A stretch of 64,000 nt of DNA from positions 19,008,243 to 19,072,242 of the forward strand of contig NW_020654422.1 in assembly GCF_003589595.1 (NCBI RefSeq). The letters are read 5' to 3'. Source of the DNA: Hyposmocoma kahamanoa (Eukaryota > Arthropoda > Insecta > Lepidoptera > Cosmopterigidae). A program made the translations under genes and the position numbers. Positions within the stretch are counted from its first letter, which is position 1, and each line of letters opens with the position of its first letter. Shown piece by piece: positions 33,382-45,500 of this stretch. The notes beneath the pieces are model-generated. The model saw only the letters and a program-made list of their open reading frames with translations, was not told where the DNA came from and searched no databases.

Positions 33382-34851
33382 CTATTCATCAAACCCAGTT
33401 TTGATCCTTGGTCGTCTTGAAGCTGCGCCAGAGTTTTGTATGAATTGGTCTTCATCCACTCTTTCCAATATGAGGCAAAATTGATTAGAGAATACTGTAC
33501 ATCTAGTGGCTATTTCTTTTCTGGCAGGTCGCGGGGGACAGAAGTATGCCGCTCGAATGGGACTGCTGTCTTGCGTCACAGTTAGCTTATAGTGCTTACA
33601 GTCAATGGGTCGGTTCTTTTCTAAACTGGGGCTTAAATCGGAGTATGCGAAGTCGCCGCCAACAGGTTTTCTTCGAGTGCCTTCTTCAATGAAGTCCACA
33701 AACGGTTTGGTGGCGTTTGATAACGGACATCTGTAGGAATTGGATGCCGAGCATGTTCGCGTATAGCCATTGAAAATTGTGTTGCCCGTGCACTTAAACT
33801 TGATTCCTTGGAAACGGTTTTTATTAGGAATGCATAGTATATAGCCCTTGCAGTCGGGTACATTGGGATCAGCTATTCTTTCGTAGCGGTGACATCTGAT
33901 GGTTCTTATTGGAGGTTCCACGTAGTTGATGACGCTCTCGCAGACGTCACTCGATTCCTCATTGCAGATAGTTCTCGGAGGGCACAAGAACGTAGGACCT
34001 CGCAAGTTTTCGCCTTCGCAGAGACGCAGTTTGTTGTTCCGTTCACACACAAATCCGTAAGGTCCACAATCGATTTTTTTGTTAAAATATGCAGTCACCC
34101 GATAGCTGCACAATATTGTACCCTAAGGACAAGAAATATAAAATTTGAAAAGGTTGTAAACCCTAATGAGCCACAGAAATATATTGTAAGTTGATGGTAA
34201 CAAAACAAGAAAAGGTATGTAAACACAGATACAGCAGTATAAAACACTCCTTACTACGGATTAACAAACGGTCCAGACATTTACCCCAAAAGGGCCGAGT
34301 TATGCTGTATTACAGATTGGTATTAAAATTAGCACATGATTAGCAGTAGTTATTACAAATTGTTATTAAAATTGGCACATGATTAGTAGTAGCTATTACA
34401 AACCGGTATTAAAACTGGTAAAGAAATCAAAATTAGACGCAATTGAAGTTTTAACAGCACTGTACGCTGCCGCGATCGAGCAGGGAGTGAGGGTGGAAAC
34501 AAAATTAGAAGTGCGAGGCGAAGGAATTAAAAACGAGTGGCCTGGAACCGGAGAAAAGGCGATAAAAAGGTGGGATGACAATGCAAGGACGACGTCACAT
34601 CGTCACAAATTAGTCACTTTCTATACCATTGAGATAGAAATAAAATAAAAATTAAATAGAAATAAAAGTGCAGCAAGTATTGTCTACAGGAATGTTAACA
34701 TTGATGAAATATGGACATAATATGGTGAAAGTAGGACGACGGAATACAATATTAAACACGAACATGTAAAGTAGCATCACTTTCAACTGCCGTTATGAAG
34801 ATATTTAGGGATAATACTCACCAGCAGAATATACAATATGAGACAGGGCAT
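33382..34851 (-). CDS. Secreted chitin-binding (peritrophin/CBM14-type) protein
   Basis: Exon 1 (34851-34822, 10 codons, donor GTGAGT) and exon 2 (34122-33382) join at phase 0 to give 256 aa. The joined N-terminus is a signal peptide (MPCLILYILL then GTILCSYRVTA). Three cysteine-rich domains follow: residues 29-71 (DCGPYGFVCERN to SDVC, six Cys), 87-142 (RCHRYERIADPNVPDCKGY to SYRC, six Cys, the best CBM14 match with aromatic YILC) and 175-216 (four Cys). Domain 1 resembles the N-terminal domain of the neighbouring mucin (CG-x-C-R-C-PP-x-C order), so the two genes are probably related. They are convergent, with stop codons about 255 bp apart. The 43-bp tandem repeat at 34308 lies in the intron. 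Confidence 0.85.
34308..34420. repeat. 43-bp direct tandem repeat, about 2.6 copies
   Basis: The units start at 34308, 34351 and 34394 (partial), each with TATTACAxATTG-type starts followed by TTAAAATTGGCACATGATTA. It lies in the intron of the minus-strand chitin-binding gene. Confidence 0.8.
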
Positions 34852-35274
34852 GTTGAAATTGAAAGCACGCAATGTTAAGGCTGCCGTTATGACAGACAAA
34901 ACGCGACTAACGGACGCGCAGCTTTCCTCCAATGTCTTCAGCTAGAGCCAGTCAATTATCATTTTTAACACCTTTTGTGTTCGCCGGAGAAACGAGTCCA
35001 TGTCACAAGTACAATATCTCACGGATACTGTATGTACTATTCTCCAAAAACTGGTTTCTATAGGTCACCAAAAAAGTAGGTGAAGTAAATTTTGTTGAAA
35101 TAAACAGTATTTCGCACGCGTAACCTAATACTGTCGTAACTCCAAATTGTGAAATTGAGAAAACACGATTAAAAATAAAAAAGAAACTGAATGAAACCAC
35201 AGGGTTCTTTGTAAAATACTAACAACCTTGCAGAACTATTATTACTAGCATCATAAACCATAACTTTTCAAGTT

Positions 35275-35400
35275 CTTAGGTTTTCGCGATTGTTAAATAT
35301 AGAAAATGAAACTATTTTTCCGGATTTAAATCGCGTATATGTGAATTACCAAACAAACCAACGTTTCGGGCCCTTTTCAGATCCCATGGTCACGGTTGAT
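35275..35400 (+). repeat. Snapback repeat with GAAACTATTTTTCCGG arm (one arm)
   Basis: AGTTCTTAGGTTTTCGCGAT, GAAACTATTTTTCCGGATTT and AACCAACGTTTCGGGCCCTT match the arms at 22770-22925, 55425-55640 and 61930-62035. Confidence 0.65.
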
Positions 35401-35482
35401 TTGTTTCATTACTTTTTACAAAACATGATAAATAGTTCAAAAATAAACTTTTGTTTTTGTTTTTTTTTTTTTTTTTTTTTAT

Positions 35483-35850
35483 TGTGACTCGGCAAAATGA
35501 CTGCACCGCGCCTGATGGAAAGTGCGAATACAGTCCAGAGATGAGAGTAACGGATGGAAAACACAAATATCTTCACTCCGTCACTATCATTTTGCCGGTC
35601 TGGCCAAATGCTTCTTCACACTACGTTTGAAGGACCCGATGTTATAGAGGGGAGGGAATACATGCGCCGGGAGTTGGTTCCACAATTTGATGGTTCGGCA
35701 TAAGAACGAATTGCCAAACTTTTTAGTGCGGGACGGTATTGAACTGACCGTCCAACTGTGGCAACGCAGTCCGGCACGGGTGGTCCGCTGATGGAAAGGA
35801 GAGGAAGGGATAATTAAAAAAAAAATTATACTATGTGACACTTTTTAGAT
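35483..35850 (-). pseudogene. Non-LTR retrotransposon 3'-end relic
   Basis: The minus strand encodes KKFGNSFLCRTIKLWNQLPA, then YNIGSFKRSVKKHLARPAK, the conserved C-terminus of Jockey/CR1-like proteins. A 3' UTR with CGCACTTTCCATCAGG follows, then an A-rich tail (the poly-T tract 35459-35480 on the plus strand). It is strongly 5'-truncated. Confidence 0.75.
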
Positions 35851-36295
35851 CTATATTTGGTAGTAAGTTTAAACGTACAAGTGTACTTCCGGACGACCCC
35901 CACCCCTGCGTGCGTTATCATTATCACCGTTTGTAACGATTAATTTAAATATTTTAATTTTTGTACGAAAGTGAAATGTGATAAATGATTAAGTCACGGA
36001 ACAAAAGTTGTTGTTTATGTTATACAGGAATATAGTCGTGCGATATTGTTTTATTTTACAAATAACCCTGTATATTTTCGATCATAAATGGATAATTAAG
36101 CATTATGTATAAATGAAAATAAATATTGTTCGCAATAAAATCCATCAAATTCTTTTAAATTTTCAAATTGTTTTTTCTCAATACCGCAATTTTGAGTTAG
36201 GGCAGTATTTGGTTTCATGTGTGATTTATTGTGTAAAGAACATATTTTAGACTTGTTATAATATTGAGTAAAATATGATGTCAAGTCCAAAATGA

Positions 36296-36345
36296 GTTTT
36301 TTTCACTTATTAATGAGGTTGCCCATTAATAAGTGAAAAAAGCGT
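36296..36345. repeat. Perfect 19-bp hairpin
   Basis: TTTTTTCACTTATTAATG and CATTAATAAGTGAAAAAA flank the loop AGGTTGCC. It is about 200 bp beyond the PTCD3 stop codon and past the likely poly(A) site, so it is not obviously part of that gene. Confidence 0.7.
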
Positions 36346-36548
36346 AGATAAAAAAAAACAAGTTCTTAATAAAAAATTTATTAATACATAAATATCGAGT
36401 TTCTATTCAAAAATTTACTTGAGTGTCTGTGAGATTTAATGCATAACTAACTTTGGAATAAATAAAAAATATCTCTACAATTAAATACACAAATGGTTTC
36501 TATTTTATTAATAATTAAATGCTAAATTCGTAAACTATGACACTACAT

Positions 36549-39500
36549 CTACTCGTCATCGGATGAAGACTCACTGTCACTGGAACTTGTTGTTGAGTCC
36601 GCATCCCGTACAGGTGCGCCGGTTTTGGTCCTGTGAAAATATTATTTTTAAGATTATTTTGCCCATACCGTACACAGGGTGACATTTTTTCATTCAACTT
36701 TTTCTTATTTATAAAGTTACAGTCGAGTGCACATCAAGCTTAATACTATGGACTTTAGTCAGTTCTTATCGCAAGCGGCATGTAGTTGAATTTGAATCTT
36801 TAACGCGGTTACGCACCGCATCCGATTCGTATTTCTTCCGAATCCGAGACCGTACAAATCTAAAAAACTCGGACCTACTTTGGATCTCACTTGTGCACTA
36901 AGTCCAATTGGAATCCGATGAAACACGAATATCGCCTGTACTGTATACAGTACCCGGCGATAAATATTGCACATAGACATTTGGAAAGAGACAATCGGCT
37001 AATTTCGACTTCGTAGAGCGTTATCTCTGTCGCACGAAATACAAACAGTCCGGTATCTATTAGGAGCTGTTAAAACAATTTTAATTTGCTTCTTTTAATA
37101 ATTCTTTTTATTCTTTGTATAAAATACACCAATTTTTCTATAAGTGATGGCTTTAGGTTCGGGTAAAATAAAATAAAAAAAATATGTTCACATTATGTTT
37201 ACGTATTTAATTACTTTGGAAAATTACAGCTGTAGTGTACATAATAAACACCATTGTACCTATTGTTAAAGTGAGACATTGTAATAAAAATAATAATAAT
37301 TCTAATTCTCAATTACTACCATTTCACTATCTGTGCTCTCAAAGAGGTAAATATCACTGTCACTATCAGCCGTATTTATCACTAGTCTATCAGTGTAACT
37401 GTCTAAACCGTGTTGAATGCTTCTATATTCATTCTCACATTTGATTGTGTGATCGCAAACCTTTTTCCACTCTTCAGCCCTGATCATGTTTACTTTTTCA
37501 GTCAATAACGTTTTTACTGTAGTTAAAATCATACCCACGTTTCTAGAGGCTACATAGCCTTTTAGTTGAGACCATATATTTTCAATTGGATTAAAATCCG
37601 GATGATACGGTGGCAATCGCAACACAGTGTGCCCATGTTCTGCAAGTACTTTGTCCACGGAAAACTCTGTATACCTCTCCTTGTGCTGACATATAATAGC
37701 GTAAATCTGGGTTTTTGTTAATTTTGGATCAACTGGAATTTCGTATCTGTTTAACCATTTGATCATTTCCTGTTTAATGGTGTTTGACTTGGGGGATCTT
37801 TCAACATATTTATTGTGATAGGGTGCGTTGTCGATAACTAGAACGGAATCACTGGGTATATTTGGGATTAATTGATTAACCAGCCATTTCTCGTAGTTAT
37901 CGTTATTCATTTCATTGTGATAGTCACCTGTAGTATCCGTGGATTTATACGTTAAAAAGGCACCGGGTACAAAGCCTTTTTCATTTCCCGCATGAACTAT
38001 TATCAAACGTTGACCTTTTGAAATTGGCTTTTTTACTCCTTTTTTCTTATCATCACTCCAAGATTTCCCTTAAGTGTGGGATGTATGTATGTAAGACTCA
38101 TCCATGTAGACGATATTTTTTCCTGTTTCGCGAAATTTGCGTATTTTATCGAGGTATTCCATTCGTTTGAGACTTACATCGTGCTTTTCCATTAAAACTT
38201 CGATTATCTTCCATTTTAGTGAACCGAAATCCCATCTCGTGAAGTATTTTTCTCAACGTCTTTTCAGACCCATTGTAATTAATAGTTTCAGATAATTTAG
38301 CTTTTAATGATTTTATTGTTGGCAGTTCATTAAATCGTAAGTGAAAATCATACACCATTCTTCGAACAACATCATAATCAAAATCGTCCATATCCAAACG
38401 AAATTGCTTTTTTGGTCTCCCTTTTTTTGGAGTGCTAAACTTAATTTCAGTAGAATGTGTTTCAGTACTGACTTCGTTTAATATATTGTTCAAAGTTCTT
38501 CTTGAAATTCCAGTGGCATTTGCAACTCGCGCTTGAACCTTCTTAAAATAACAACTTACATTTTCATCTTAATTTTTTTTAAATCTGTCAGCTTCGGTTA
38601 CAAAATATTTATAAACATTGTAGATAATTTGGCGTGACTGACCTCGTAAAGGTTTTCCTCTTTTTCCTAAAGATGCCATAGTACAACTTTAAATTCTTTA
38701 AATTTGGGGATGTTAACAACTCTATATATTTATTTTGAACTTGACGCGACCGCACTCTATCGCACTTAAACAACGACTGACAAAAAAAACCTCTTTTTTT
38801 TAACTCTTTCACAAGGAGCTCTACTGCTACTAAACTATTTGCTTTCAGTAGTAACCAAACAACAAATAAAAACAAAATAATTTGTTTCAAACGCGCGCAA
38901 GTATAATACTCTCATGTATGGACACGCGGAGCGATAGTTTCGTCTGTGGAACTTTCTCGTATAATTGTTCTGGTCGCCCGCAAAAGACGCGCGTAATATT
39001 CGTACCAATTAGCTTTCCATTACTCTAGTCATGTGGGACTATAAAATCATATATTTGTAATTGACCTTCGATACTGAAGTTTGTAGCAATAAGCGAACTC
39101 GCTAGGAGCGTCGCGGCTCATGGCCCACGGGTTAGAAACATTAAGTACCTCTTTGTAAAAAAAATATTTCCTCATATATGTACGTCTATCACATCCAACT
39201 GGCCGCAGGCACAATCAACATCTTAATCATAGTAATGATACAGATTTTCTTCTCGTTACAGTTTTTACGTTATATAAATAATTATTTTGTAATATTCATA
39301 ATTATCATGTCATTAAAGAAAACTAAGTCAAGGAATGTTTTCGTAAAAGTACATTTCCAGTGGCGCATTGACATAATGTACTGATAAAAAGCACGTCACA
39401 TTATAGCGTAGATTACGGTAGATTATGTTATCTGAAAAACACGGTTAAATGTACATAGACAGCAACACGCATGTCCTCCAGCGGGGTAGGTAGAGATTAC

Positions 39501-42500
39501 GGACCTTAATTGGCTACGTTCTGTAATTGTGGCAGGAGGCACACCTTTTTCGTATCTTCAACTAATATCTTTTGAAAGAAAAAATAAAATGCTTTTATTT
39601 GTTTACCACAAATGACACAAAAGGAAAAAGCAAACAAAACAGAAAAAAAAAAACTTTCCAACGAAAAACACAAATAAATAATTACAAAACAAAATCACAA
39701 ATAAAAAATTAAATTAAATCGTCTCCCTAGAGGAGACCCGTGCCCAGTATCGGGACGTATAATGTCGTATGATGGACGTATGATGATGAGTGTTATATTA
39801 CGTTTCAATTAACCCATTTCAGTCAACCGGACGAGAATCTTGTTATAAGACTCATAGATATAGAAAAAATCATAGATAAAGCAGCACGGGAAGAAAAATA
39901 ACGCAGAATATTTTTGTACTTACACTTGATAAGCTTCTACGATAGCAAGGGCCGCAGGATGAAGTGACGTCTCCAGCTCTGACCTTGGCTGCTGCAGCAA
40001 CGCATGTACTTCTTCCTCGCTTCTGTTAAGCATAACGCCAAGCGTTTGCACGCTAGCTGTCGCTGCTTCCTCGAAGCCGCACTCTGCTAGGTACGCCACA
40101 GCCATCTAAGCATGAAATACTTGAATTTGTAAGGCGTTATAAATTATACTAGAGAAATAAATCTCGTTGAAAAGGTTTTTGTGATTGTTTTGTACAAGTT
40201 TTAATTAGGTTTTAAGCATTAGTTAACAGCATATCATATGATATCATTTATTGCTTTATGTGCTACAAAAGGTCTTAAAGCCATTATTACATTCCAACAT
40301 AAACCCTGTAAGGGCACCGCAATTAACCTACTTCACTATACTAATATTAATACTAATAGGTACTGTAGACTAGGCTCTACTCTATGAGTAGAATTGCTGG
40401 CTGAATATAGATAGTGATTATAGTTTTATATTTAGAATGTTAAGGATTGAAATAAGAAAACAGAAGATCTTGACATATTAACATTATTGATTTGTAACCT
40501 GAAAGTGAAAATATGTAAAATGGTGAAATAAACCAGAGTTCTTAAGATGATCCTGGTTTATATTCATAAAAGTACCTCTCGCTACGCAATCTGAGTTACG
40601 CCTCATTACAGTACACATAGATTCATCTTACTATACTATACACATTATATCATGTACTTTTACTATCGAAATAATTATTTATTTCTTCCCTAACCTTTTT
40701 AAAACTTAATCTTCATTGTTTTTTTTTGTAATATCAAGTGACGGGACGAACAAGTCGTGCGCCAGATGGTAATCTACACGTCTGTCCAAAACAGTTACAG
40801 TGCCACTCAGAGCTCTAAATTGCCAAGATCTGAGGGGCGCTACCATTGCGCCCGTCACTCTGAGACATAAAATTAACAAGTCCCATGTGCCTTACTATAA
40901 TACTTATTAAGTATTTTTTTTATAACATCAACTAACGGGACGAACAATCCATGCGCCTCATGGTAAACTACACGCCTGTCCATAACAGTATAGTACAGTA
41001 TATTACTTACGGTAGCAATATCCTGTTTGCCAATTGCAGCTGACTTGTTGGCCACGTTGGCAAGTACTTGTGGGTTGTGCGGCACGCCGACTGCTTCGTC
41101 GCGCCGAAGCCGCTGCAGTGCTTCAGCGACGCTGTCCCACGCTTGGTCCGCCTTGTCTTGTGCATCGGAGCACAGCTCTATGATATTTGTTAGCCCTGCT
41201 GCTGATATCCTGGTTAGATAGAAAACACGTAATTCCCAACAATTGATTGGAATAAATTGTGCTGACTGAGCAAATTTTCAGAAATTTAGGGATTACGCAA
41301 ATAAGAGGTAATTATCGTTATCCGTTAGCCACGTTGAGGCAACAGACACTGGTTCCTGAACCCATTGGAATTTTTGTGTGTGTTTGGTCGATCTTTGTAT
41401 CAATTATAATACTTAACAGTATATTAATATATTTCAATAACGCCGATATATCTAAAAAAATCATTAATGTCGCTTCCAGATGCACTCAGTCCTATATCTG
41501 TTAAGTTTGGAAACAGAATAAACTTCTACCCTACGTAGAATTTAAAAAATTCACACTACCTTCTTATGTGATAGTATACAAAATTGTAGTCTTAGTGAAT
41601 TTAATTTAATTTGTTTTTGGTAGTAATTTATGTCTTCGTAATTTATAAGTTAGTTACATTACAAAATAAGCTCAGTGTTTGTGATGGGTACGCTATAAAG
41701 ACCGAATTTTGGCAAATATGGATGTGAAATTTCTCATGGAAGTGAATTGTTGTTGTAAGACTAGTGTATTTTCGGAATATTTGAATATCATCGTAGTAAA
41801 AATATCAGGATATTCGATAAAATAAAAATTGCAATTTCGTTATTTGTTTCTTTGTAGTGTATAAATGTTTCTTTGTAATTAGCGTTTCAAGTATTGACGC
41901 ATACAGAAGGTGCTTCGACTGCAGTCGGTCAATATGCTGGGATTCAGCAACAAGCGGGTCTACCACCGTTCTTCGAACGAAATAATTACCGACAGATATG
42001 TAATACTCATTTATCTTAAGTGTTCATTTTAATTTCAAACCGCTCGGCCGGGATGCGAATTTCGATCTTCCCGTAGCCTTAAGCTATTCCTTCTCACCGC
42101 ACTGATTTTTTGTCTAATTCTTTTACTCTTTATGCAATCTGTCTTTGGAACGCGCTCCCGCTCCATGTAAGACAAGCTCAGACCAAATTATCTTTCAAGC
42201 GCATGTTGCGTACGCATCTGTTTGACAACTGTGAAAACTAAAACTCTGTATAATGTTGCTTTGGGCACAAAAATTATATTATTTATAATTATAATATATC
42301 GCACTGCTATTACAATAGTGTTGTAACTCAAAATATGTGAAATTCAAGATTATATTACTGCTGAACGTAAAATTTGATTCTCTACACTCAATAAAACCGT
42401 CGTTCGAATATTGTAAGAAACAATTAAAATATAATATCTACTTAACTCAAAATGAGACAAACTTTTCGTGACATACTTCTGGACAAAACAGTCCGTACTC

Positions 42501-45500
42501 AAAAATATTAAATTATTTTTTCCTTTTTATTTATAAATAAATAATTTGTATTTGGCAAGTAGGAAATATTTAGATGTCTGTAATAAACTTTAACTTATAC
42601 ATACATTTCAATAATCTTTCACGAGAAGTGAGTAATTCGTTTTTCATCAATTCTAAAAAAATACATGTTTTGAGTTAATACACTATTGTATTAACAGAGC
42701 GATATATGTAAGCTTATTATGTATATATAATAAGTATGTTTCTATTAGGTTATTTATTTATACCATACAAATTATCGATTAGCTTTTTAGCTTTCTTCTT
42801 GTTTAAGTGTAGCACCAACCTATTGTTTTTTTTTCTGTTTGGCCCCATGGTTGACTGGTAGAGAATGGCTTATGGCATTAAGTCCGCCATTTGTATTTCA
42901 GTATACAATAAAGTTGAAATAAATAAATAAAAATAATCGACCAAATCAACAGACTAATGTCAAGTATGAGTATTAGTTGTTTGACAGTAATTGTTTCGGG
43001 CGGATGTCGGATGTGCGATAAACGCTTTAACGCGTGACTGCTTCCTGTTTGAGGACCCCTTTAAAATTCTCGTCAACTTGTCAGCCATTTCACGTACAAA
43101 AGCCATTTTCGAAAGTCCTTTCCGATTACCCTTCAGGTATAACATAAATACAGATTGTCTATAAGGTATAGACCTTAAAATTATGCTAAAGATTGAATTA
43201 AAGTCGTGCATAGAGCTCTCCATACAGACCTTAGTTGCATAGGTGCGCGAACATCTCTAGCGTCTTGTTGTTCTTCAACAATCTGCCCGAATTTTAGAAT
43301 ATCCATCGCTGCTGTGCGCATTTTTGTTTTCACTTCGTCATCTAAACAAAAAGGGCAAAATATTTTTGATATCCAACAATTTAGTGTATATGGTAAGAAT
43401 TATAAAAAAGAAATATATATATATACCAGTAATAGCGGGCAAGCATAATCGTAAACTAATATAAATTGTGATCCACATTGAACTAGATTATTACATTCGT
43501 AGTCTATTATTTTCTCATAGTATTTAAATTATAATTAAACTAGGATGTCAATATATGAATTACATACATTAAATAATTTATCTGAATTATTAAGTGTTTT
43601 TTTTTTCTTTAAAATTTGAAGAGTAAGCAAGTTGTAAGGCAATTCCGTAGCAGTAGAGCCGGTTGTGAAGGAGTTTGTCCAGGGAAGTACTGCCACCTTA
43701 CCTACTTCTGCCGTCAAGCAGTATTACTGCGTTCCGGTTTGAAAGGGTAAAGGTGCTGGTGAAATTACAGGCACAGGGGACTTGTCAACTTATGTCTCAG
43801 GGCGACGGGCGCAGTGGCAGTGCCCCTCAGATCTTTGCGATTTAAAGCTCTGAACGGCACTGCAACTGTTATGGACAGGCGTGTCGCTTACGACTAATTC
43901 GTCCCGTCACTTAGTATTATAAAAAAAGTGGTGGTGACCTTGGTACTGGTAGCAGCTGACCATGGCGGCCAGGATCTTCTCCACGAGCTTGGCGCGCTTG
44001 GCGTGCCCGAACACGACGAGCTGCGACCACGCCTGCGCCAGGCGGTCGCCGGCGCCGCCCACCTCCAGCGTCTTGATTATCTACAATTGTTACATATAAC
44101 TTTAACAATAGAACACAACATAAGCATTTCATTTAAACTTTCACGATTTTCACACTTTATTTGATTTTTAATTCGGAACTTAATCACGTATAAAACATAT
44201 TTTAATCACCTCGACATTTCGGACGCATTGCAACGTCCATGGTCTCGCAGGGCCTGAAGTGGCGGGTGTCAGCATCTTCTAGCCGTCCGAGTTTATCTAA
44301 CTACCCGCACTTGATCTTCATTATTTATTTGTGCACTAGGGTTCTCACTAGACCGACACACAACACTCACGACTTTAGTGCACAAATAAATAATGAAGTA
44401 CAAGTGCGGATAGTTAGAAAAACTAGCACGGCTAGAAAAATGAAAATGCTGCCTCCCGCCTCTTCAGTCCCTTCGAGACCATGGACGTTGCAATACGTCC
44501 GAGACGTCGAGGTAATTAAAATATGTTTTATACGTGATTAAGTCCCGAATTAAAAATTAAATAAAACATAAGCTACTTTATATTATCGAAGGAGCAATAA
44601 CTTAGAGGGCTGCTAATCGAGGTACAAGAACGCGTAGTAGGGTATTTAGTACCTATTGGTACGCCAGGCCCTGTACTCTCGTTCTCCATCCGACATTCAT
44701 CCGTAAATAATTACTGTGAAATAAGTAATACTCGATCACATTAAAAGATGCATGATGCGAATGAAGCTTCATACTCGACATTGCGTTTTAACTTGGTCGA
44801 GTATTTAACTATTTGACAGTAATTGAATATTTCGCTTAACTTTTATTTTTTCTTTTTTTTATTGTAATCAAACTGACGACGTCAAAAAAAAAACGAAATT
44901 CTATTGGTCTCTTCACGGTCAGTCTAACAAATAATAAATTCGACACGGTAAATAAGGATTAGGCCAGACGAGCGTAATTTTGTGAGTTGCGCGTCGCCTT
45001 ATTTGAGTTGCGTAAATTAAAGTATTTATATAGCATTCGGTTTTATATAAAAGTCCGGTTTGTGCCACATGACGACGCAAAATGAGTTGCAGGTGGAGGA
45101 AGGGGTGATGTAAGTAGTCACTTTGGTATTGGATGCAACTGAATATATATAAATAATATAGTAATATATAACATAAGTTCGTCTGGCGCCCCAACTGAAT
45201 TTCAGTCCAACGTAAACTACGCAACTCAAACAACGCGACTCACAACTCACAGAATTACGTCGTCTGGCCTCACCCTAAATGTTACTTATTACCTCTTCCA
45301 TAACCGAAGGTTCAGGTACGTAAATGTTTGGTACAAGTGTGTCTAGCAGATGTGTTGTCCTTTCGAAGGGTGCATGCCTGCAAAACCATGATCACATTTA
45401 ACTACCAGTGGATGGAAAGTTGTTTACGGATTATGCCGGTCTCAGATAAGTCCTTTGTCATTGAATTTGAACAGCATCTCTTCTGGAAACATAATATATG

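Larger units (their letters stand above)
35110..36250. repeat. Dispersed repeat interrupted by ~850 bp of later insertions
   Basis: The left part 35125-35205 (ACTGTCGTAACTCCAAATTG, GAGAAAACACGATTAAAAAT) and the right part 36066-36235 (AAATGGATAATTAAGCATTA, TTTGGTTTCATGTGTGATTT) match one continuous copy at 47270-47495. The sequence between them here holds a snapback repeat (35275-35400), a poly-T tract (35459-35480) and a LINE relic. The flanks are otherwise non-genic up to the PTCD3 3' end. Confidence 0.65.

Noticed and set aside
34379..34648. 89-codon plus-strand frame (MISSSYYKPVLKLVKKSK)
   Set aside because: It starts inside the 43-bp tandem repeat and lies in the intron of the opposite-strand gene; no homology is recognised.
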